Of a DNA stretch of 64,000 nt, positions 58,101 to 64,000 are shown piece after piece (the stretch's first letter is position 1; every line of letters begins with the position of its first letter). The position numbers were made by a program, and so were the translations under genes. Source of the stretch: Archegozetes longisetosus (taxonomy: Eukaryota; Arthropoda; Arachnida; Sarcoptiformes; Trhypochthoniidae); contig JAEMBT020000006.1 in NCBI GenBank assembly GCA_018873245.2, positions 2,545,855-2,609,854 of the forward strand, written 5' to 3'. The notes under the pieces are model-generated. The model was not told the origin of the DNA. It ran no database searches and worked only from the letters and a program-made list of their open reading frames with translations.

Positions 58101-59457
58101 CTTAGAGCTATTTCTTATTTATTTATTTCTTTCGTAGTTACTCAAAGCTCGTCATGTCATGGTTAGGGTGGGAGGTATGAGTTCATGCCTAAACTTCTCG
58201 TATAATGTTCATTTTTGCTTAGTTAACAACTTCACAGAACACATATTGATTTTTAAACAACGGCTTAACTTTAGATACGTACTTATGATAAATGATCATT
58301 TCGTGAAGTTTTAAACATAGATTTGTTTTTTTATCTCAGGGTTCAATATATTCTTAAAAATCCACTTAAAAGAATTTATTGCTTAGAAAATTACACGACT
58401 CTTAAACAGATTTAATCACAACATAAAATTTAGTTTTTAAAGAGTACTAGATTTCCAGATTATATATTTAGCCCCGATTTATAGATATGAATCACAACTT
58501 AAAAAAATACAGAAAGAATTTTATTAATTTCTGAAGCAATAAAAAATGAACTTTATACGAGAGGAATCGCTTAAATACACAGTAAGGCCTCGTTACAACT
58601 AACCAGATCAGAGGATGCATTTTATTATGTGAAAAATTGTTCAAATCAATTTTTTTGCATTGAAAATTCATATATCGGAAAATCACTTAATCGAAAAAGT
58701 TCGCTATAATGAAAGTTCTCTATGTCAAAGAATGATTGATATAGAGTTTGGTTATAGCGAACTTCATTAAAACGAGGTTTTGCTGAGATGACATATTTAA
58801 ATATCGATAGCTTGAATAAGTCTTAAATTTTCTAACTAATCAGGCGGTTGGACAACTCTAAGCCATTTCCTGGAGCGACACGGTGGTGACCCGACTCAGG
58901 AAATATCGGCAGCAGATCTGCTACCTCTGGACACTCGACCGACAAGTGTGAGTCCTCGTCGTCGCAGCACAGCACTAGTCACTAATGCACATAATGCACA
59001 ATCTCCTACTACTCCCACTCCAACTTTCGGTCGTTATGTTAGCTCAACACCAGTTAGCAGAAGGAGCTCACTATCCAGTCCCGAGCCCTGGATGAGCGCT
59101 TCAAGTGGCTACAGCTCATCATCGGTTGGTGGCAATGGTTCGCCTCCTAATCACAGGATCACAATCACTCCAAGACGTCGTCGATCATCAACAGAAGCCC
59201 CTTGTCGTAGAAGAGCACTCATTCACAGAGCATCAATTGGCGGACTAGTTGCACATCAAGTCGAAACCTCATATACGGCCCCCTCTTCACCGACCAGACC
59301 GACCTCTGAGCCAATTAAGGCCCGTTACCCAAATTATTTGCAAAGCTCACAACATATAACTAATAAGACTAATGGTATCGTTTCGTTAATACCAAGTCCA
59401 CCGATTAATATGTCGAAACAATCGGTTTTTCGGAAAACAGCGCAAAAAACTTGTTAA
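52128..59457 (+). CDS. GAS2L: GAS2-like (GAS2L/pickled eggs-type) cytoskeletal crosslinker, 513 aa
   Basis: Nine coding exons: 52128-52245, 52336-52356, 54528-54670, 54916-55088, 55429-55759, 55927-55993, 56785-56822, 58138-58174, 58844-59457 (1,542 nt). Exon 2 is a 21-nt microexon. Residues about 38-180 form a calponin-homology domain (DWLNRIL, LDNGVIVCKLAKLIQERC, NVVLCLLEIARIA); residues 263-326 form the GAS2/GAR microtubule-binding domain (GVQRLSEGKYRIANR, RHVMVRVGGGWTTLSHFL). A Ser/Pro/Arg-rich tail, probably disordered, follows. Family members link actin and microtubules. At exon 5 the stronger-looking acceptor (exon from 55424) gives the family-typical SEDLVSHVNP but hits TAG at 55458-55460. 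The acceptor 5 nt downstream (55429) keeps the frame. I used the latter; a missing C in the run at 55448-55451 would explain the conflict. Confidence 0.88.
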
Positions 59458-59928
59458 ACATTATTAATTTGTTTGAAAGTTTTTTTCTTAATTTAAGAAG
59501 TAGTCGAGAAAAACTTGAACGATCAAGTAGTTTATAAAACTTATTGCTCTTGTATTTTACAAATATATATAAATATAATATATGAAAAAGTTATTAAACT
59601 CTGAGAAACATTTTAAAAACTTTTTCAAGTTTTCGCATATTTCAAAAGTCTTGTTATCACGTCTTTGACCACAAACTGTTTTTATATATTGTTTTTATCT
59701 AATTATAATTTTTTCTCATAAACTTATAGTTATTTTGTACAAATTAACAGAATTAATTTATCATAAGATATATTAAACATTAAGCTTAAATGTAATGAAA
59801 GCTTGCATTGAAATTCAATTGCAATAAAACATGAAAAATTCATTATATACTGTATCAAAAATCTATCAAATTATAATCAAATCTAGTACAGAAATTGACC
59901 TGTAGTTAGTTTATGGACTGCCAGAAGT

Positions 59929-60630
59929 TTAGGTATCTTTTTGTTGACCTTTAGGTTCATTTGAAGAGGTAGTAGTAATTGTGAGCTCTCTATCATAAGT
60001 AGTTCTCATATGTTTAGCTGTATCAGAAACTGTTTTCAAGTCTTTCTCATTTTTATCTTTCTTATCAACTCCTGAATCGACTGACACTGGTTTTTCATCT
60101 TTAGAGGTATCTGAAGCTTTGTCCAACTTCTCATTTGTTTTCTCATCAGAAGTTTTTTCACTATCAGTCAAAGGCCTTTCAGATTGGTCTTTAGTTTTGG
60201 CCTCTGATGAACTAGTTTTCAAAGTTTTCACTTTGGTCTCAGCTCGCAAAGAATCAGTTTTCGATTTCTTACTGTCACTCACTTGAGTCGTCATAGAATC
60301 TGGCTTTGAAGCCATCTTCAGATTAGTTTGATTGCTAACGGTCTTAACTAAAGTTTGACCATTTTTAATTTGAGTGTCCACACTTTTTGATTGTATAGAG
60401 TCTACACATTTGGGTAGAATCGGTCGAATGGATTCGACTTGAACCATAATTTTCTGTTTTGACTGAATCGCTGGCAAACCTTTATTACGTGTTTGATGAT
60501 AGAGAACCAGAAAGTAGAAGAATATGATCCAGACAACCAAAATGACAAACATTACAATAAGTATTATAACGATTAGACCGATCTGTCTCTCAAATATGCC
60601 GACACCTTTACTACCACTTAATAAAATCAT
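59929..60630 (-). CDS. single-pass membrane protein with Lys/Ser/Asp-rich tail, 233 aa
   Basis: Single ORF; ATG at 60630. A short N-terminus (16 residues) precedes a long hydrophobic segment (about residues 17-45, IGLIVIILIVMFVILVVWII), then YHQTRNK. The remaining 180 residues are highly charged and Ser/Thr-rich with no globular signature (about residues 110-215 rich in Lys, Asp, Glu, Ser), likely disordered and phosphorylatable. Topology is probably a signal anchor with the tail in the cytosol by the positive-inside rule. The family is not recognised. It converges on the GAS2-like gene with 471 bp between stop codons. Composition bias alone can produce long ORFs, but the membrane anchor and clean start favour a real gene. 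Confidence 0.6.
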   Translation of the reverse strand: MILLSGSKGVGIFERQIGLIVIILIVMFVILVVWIIFFYFLVLYHQTRNKGLPAIQSKQKIMVQVESIRPILPKCVDSIQSKSVDTQIKNGQTLVKTVSNQTNLKMASKPDSMTTQVSDSKKSKTDSLRAETKVKTLKTSSSEAKTKDQSERPLTDSEKTSDEKTNEKLDKASDTSKDEKPVSVDSGVDKKDKNEKDLKTVSDTAKHMRTTYDRELTITTTSSNEPKGQQKDT

Positions 60631-62132
60631 TATTTTTGGCTTTGGCTTTGTTTTTTCAAACAGAAAAAATATTTTAATTTATGTGTTATCAACACTTGAC
60701 TTAACTTTGAATTAGCTCATAATTACCTTTAATCACAAACTCTCTATAGAGCTGTCAATGAATGTGATTATTAATTATTATTAATCGATAAATCTTTTTG
60801 AAGTCTGGGTCTGACTAATTATGTGTTCAATTATGTATTTATTTTTAGATAATTATTTTTAGTGCCTGTTTAAAGTTGACAACTTTTGTAACCACTGTAA
60901 CTATCTTTGACTTGAGCAAAACATTTTGTTATAAAAGTTATAGTTTCTATATTTATGAAAAAATTATTCAAATAACTTTTGCATTTTTTTGCTTCAAATT
61001 CTAAACTCTACTTACTTTTTCAGGCTTTAATCTATCAAATAATACTTTTTTACTCTGCCGATGATTCAAATTTGCAAGCTTATTTTTAAACTAAACTTAT
61101 GATTTCAATTCATTCATAGAGCGCACTCTTTTGCCACCCAATAAAAGTAATTAAATTGTCAGAATAGGCTATATAGACTATCGTGTTTCGTACCTTTTTT
61201 ATACACTAGGATCGTGTATTTCATATCAAAAATGTTTATCATTTCAGCTAACGCTTATCGACGTACGATTTCTGCATTTTCATTATTATAGGTTAGATGG
61301 CATTAACTGAACAAATATAGTGCTAGTAACCGGAATTCATACGCTGTAATTCTTAATTATTTTGGACAGTTTCATGGTCTTGATTGATTCTAAAATTTTC
61401 GTGACTCGCCTGTAAATTTGATTACTGGTAGATTGAGATTCACAGTTTGATTGCAAACTAACATTTTGCCAAAGAAACAGTACTAAAAATTTGTACTCAT
61501 TTTATCGTCAAAAAATCAAAAGGTATGATGAAATATGAAGCTTTGATTGCAAGAGGAGCCTCTTCTCTACTTTCAAATATATAAAGCGCTTCCTTTAATA
61601 ATGGTAAACCCAAAATAATCATATTCAGTATTAAGCTTTAATCATTTAGCTTCACTGACTAATCGAATATTTTTTAAAATCTGAGCCCTGCGTTTGTGAC
61701 TTAAACGTCAATACGTATATACTAAGACATGCATTCATACAAGTTTGATTTCAGTTCATTTTTAAACTTTTAACTAATACTAAAATAGTATTGAGACAAT
61801 TATTTGATAAGTCTTATCGCGAAGTTTTATTAGTATAGAAACAAAAATAGTATGATATACGAATGATTTTTTACATATCACACAAATAATTATTAGTGCA
61901 AACTTTCATCCATATCAACTGCACTGAAATCAAGCTGAAAGTTTGACGAAAACTGAAAAGTTGGGTTGGTTCTGAACTGTTAATAATTTGAACTTCTTTT
62001 TAATTTAATTCCAGTGTTCAATACTTATAATCTAAAACTTAAGGCTGAGATTAAAAAGGATATTGAATGACTAAAGCATTCATACAATATAAGGTCATTC
62101 TACAGTATACGTCACCGCTGGATTTACTATAG
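60631..62132. other. no gene seen
   Basis: AT-rich intergenic sequence upstream of the membrane protein gene, running to the start of the hAT element. No repeats or RNA genes recognised. Confidence 0.4.
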
Positions 62133-64000
62133 CAGGGGTTCTCAACCCATAGCTCGCTAGCTATTGATAGCTTTTTTTTGTCACTGATAGCTCTCTATAC
62201 TATTGAGCACTAATATGAACTAATAAACCGTAAAATTATTATAACAATCAAATTGAAATATTTTGCATGCAACATCATACAGTTCTCGTGTAGTTTTTGT
62301 AGAGACTAATTCTTCCACAATTTTGATTAAACTTTTGTATCTATTAAGGGTTAATTATTACAAAATCCAGGAAAAATTTGCAGAAAACATCTCTTACGTA
62401 AAAGAAGGAAACATTTTAGTCAAAAACGTTTGATGTGAAATGTTTTGTTGTATCAAATGTTTTGCTCTAATTAAAATAATTCGCTATCGCTATCGTACTT
62501 TCAACTCCCTTTCGGGAAACTCACTCGAGCCCAATTACAGAGTGAGTTTTTCGCCATAAGGCGGCCGGACGGGGCATTCTTGGAGCGTAGTTTTTGTGGC
62601 AGGATGCCCTTCCTGACGCCACCCTCTTTAGTCTTACGACACATAGAGGGTACTAGAGCCCAAAGGAGGTTATAAACCTGGACATGTGACCAGCAAGTTC
62701 TATCAAAGGGGAACAGCGACAGCGAGAACCAAACCTAGGACCGAACCTGGAATCGAACCTGGAATCGAACCTGGAACCGAACCTGGGAACTTCGCTCCAG
62801 AGCTCGATGCGCAGACCACTACATCCCAGTGAGCCATTCTAATTAAAATAATTATAATTTGAAATTCAAATATTGTCGTATCGTTTATGACTAGTATTCA
62901 GCACTTCAAGTTGAATTAACTCCAAAGCTTTGATTATTTTTGATTATTTTACAATTTTTAATTTTTATTTGTGTCGTCAATCAGTGATTAAACGAATGCA
63001 AAAAGGAGAAAAAAAATAGGAGAAAACTGTCTGTTTCAGAAAAACTGGGAAATCAATTATTTTTTATTGATTAAAATAAAAAACCGATGTGTTTAATATG
63101 TCATACAATTCATTCGCAATTAAAGACATCGAATATTAAGAGACATTACGATACAACTGACTTAAATGCATTCGAAGATATAACTGGAAAATTGAGAGAA
63201 GAAAAATTGAAAGAATTGAAAAAATGATTGAGTATACAACAAAATTTATCTAAGAAGCAAACTATAATTAATGAATTCGCAGTAACCGCGAGTTATGAAA
63301 TATCCAAATTAATCGCAAAAGAGTTGAGACCTTTTATCGAAGGGCAATTTATTAAGAAATGTTCAATATTAGCTGTAAATCCTTTATGTGCCGAAAGTAA
63401 ACACAAGTTTCAAAATATCAGTTTGTCAAAAGACACAGTTTGTAGAAGAATATGTCCGAAAATTCAGATTTACAGTTAAAGACAATCGCAGAAAAGTTTG
63501 AAACATTCTCTTTATCTTTAGACGAGAACACTGACTGAAAACAAATTTCTCAGTTAGCGATATTTATTCGAGGAATTCACTCTAATTTCGACATTACTGA
63601 AGAGTTGTTAAAATTTGTTTCAATTTATTCGACAACTAAAGGAATTGACATTCTTGAAAGATTATTACTTGTTTTAATTGATTTTAAGCTACTTTTGAAT
63701 AAGTTAGTATCAATTGCTACTGACGGGGTTCCAGCAATGATTGGCAAAAATAACGGTTTAGTTGCATTATTAGGACATCAAATAAAAGAAACAAATACGG
63801 ATTCAATATTAATAAACTTCCACTGTATTATACATCAAGAAGCGCTCTGTTCAAAATTTTCAAACTATAAAGACGTTATGAATCTTGTGGTAAAAAGTTT
63901 ATAAAATCAGAGCGAATTCACTTAATCACAGAGAGTTTCAATCACTGCTAGATGTAGCTGATGCGCAAGATTCAGACGTGTTATATCACTCTGAAGTCCG
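62133..64000 (+). mobile_element. hAT (BED finger, EPM2AIP1/ZBED-like) element, 5' part, decayed
   Basis: The element starts with CAGGGGTTCTCAACCC, a typical terminal repeat of Charlie-type hATs. After a SINE insertion, coding sequence appears: a BED-type zinc finger (CLICHTIHSQLKTSNIKRHYDT, about 63,090-63,155), then transposase segments (ORF 63228-63479 with KHKFQNISLSKDTVCRRI, and ORF 63605-63904 with LVSIATDGVPAMIGKNNG and INFHCIIHQEALCSK). In-frame stops, for example TGA at 63,536-63,538 and stops near 63,225 and 63,902, plus at least one frame change break it. The catalytic C-terminal part and right end lie beyond the window. Confidence 0.85.
62482..62837 (-). mobile_element. tRNA-derived SINE with multiplied B-box region
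   Basis: On the minus strand the head reads TAGTGGTCTGCGCATCGAGC (Pol III A box), followed by B-box-like GGTTCGATTCC. The B-box unit is tandemly repeated about five times in 12-bp steps (62,732-62,790), two copies being perfect GGTTCGATTCC. The body holds AGGAAGGGCATCCTGCC and a T-poor region, and the 3' tail is (GATAGC)n at 62,482-62,495. A perfect 16-bp target duplication TCTAATTAAAATAATT flanks it (62466-62481, 62838-62853). The tail type suggests mobilisation by an RTE-like LINE. Confidence 0.9.

Noticed and set aside
1-64000. CRISPR arrays, bacterial operons, tRNA or rRNA genes
   Set aside because: No regularly spaced short repeats with unique spacers were seen; the only paired A and B boxes belong to the SINE at 62482-62837, which is not a tRNA gene.

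Overview
This is AT-rich animal nuclear DNA, most likely from an arthropod. Three genes are split by short introns with GT-AG borders. The non-genic sequence holds tRNA-derived SINE, RTE-type LINE, hAT, Tc1/mariner, FLYWCH-MULE and Ty3/gypsy-like remains. The species cannot be fixed from sequence alone, and no bacterial or organellar features were seen.

Layout. From 1 to 42 kb the window is a transposon-dense region with a few intronless or broken genes: a frameshifted pancreatic-type lipase (1.55-2.86 kb), a 3 kb foldback element (3.1-6.1 kb), a small helix-turn-helix ORF (6.2-6.5 kb), an intact 578-codon gene resembling the stonustoxin/MACPF-like family (6.8-8.6 kb, minus), a decayed head-to-head pair of virus-derived genes, probably capsid genes of a Polinton or polinton-like virus (12.7-14.1 kb), and two intact tandem paralogues of unknown function (17.6-19.6 kb). 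From 20 to 41 kb come nested mobile elements, several with readable target-site duplications: a MULE in a gypsy-like element, a hAT MITE inside another TIR element, a LINE beside a mariner MITE, and a mariner-type foldback in a tandem repeat.

From 42 to 60.7 kb lies an ordinary gene block. TMEM9 (plus, 3 coding exons, 207 aa) converges on a WSD/DGAT-like acyltransferase gene (minus, 7 exons, 701 aa). A GAS2-like cytoskeletal crosslinker follows (plus, 9 coding exons, 513 aa as modelled), and then a convergent single-pass membrane protein gene (minus, 233 aa). Exon models were assembled by hand, and all join in phase with recognisable family sequence across the joints. These genes share no obvious pathway.

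The last 1.9 kb is the 5' part of a decayed hAT (BED/EPM2AIP1-ZBED type) element carrying a tRNA-SINE with a 16-bp target duplication; it runs off the window end.

Most interesting: the tandem unknown gene pair, the MACPF-like gene with a C-terminal Cys-rich module, the virus-derived gene pair, an apparent one-base loss in the GAS2-like CH domain that a nearby alternative splice acceptor would compensate, and foldback repeats that share a central hairpin module or carry DR1-like motifs.
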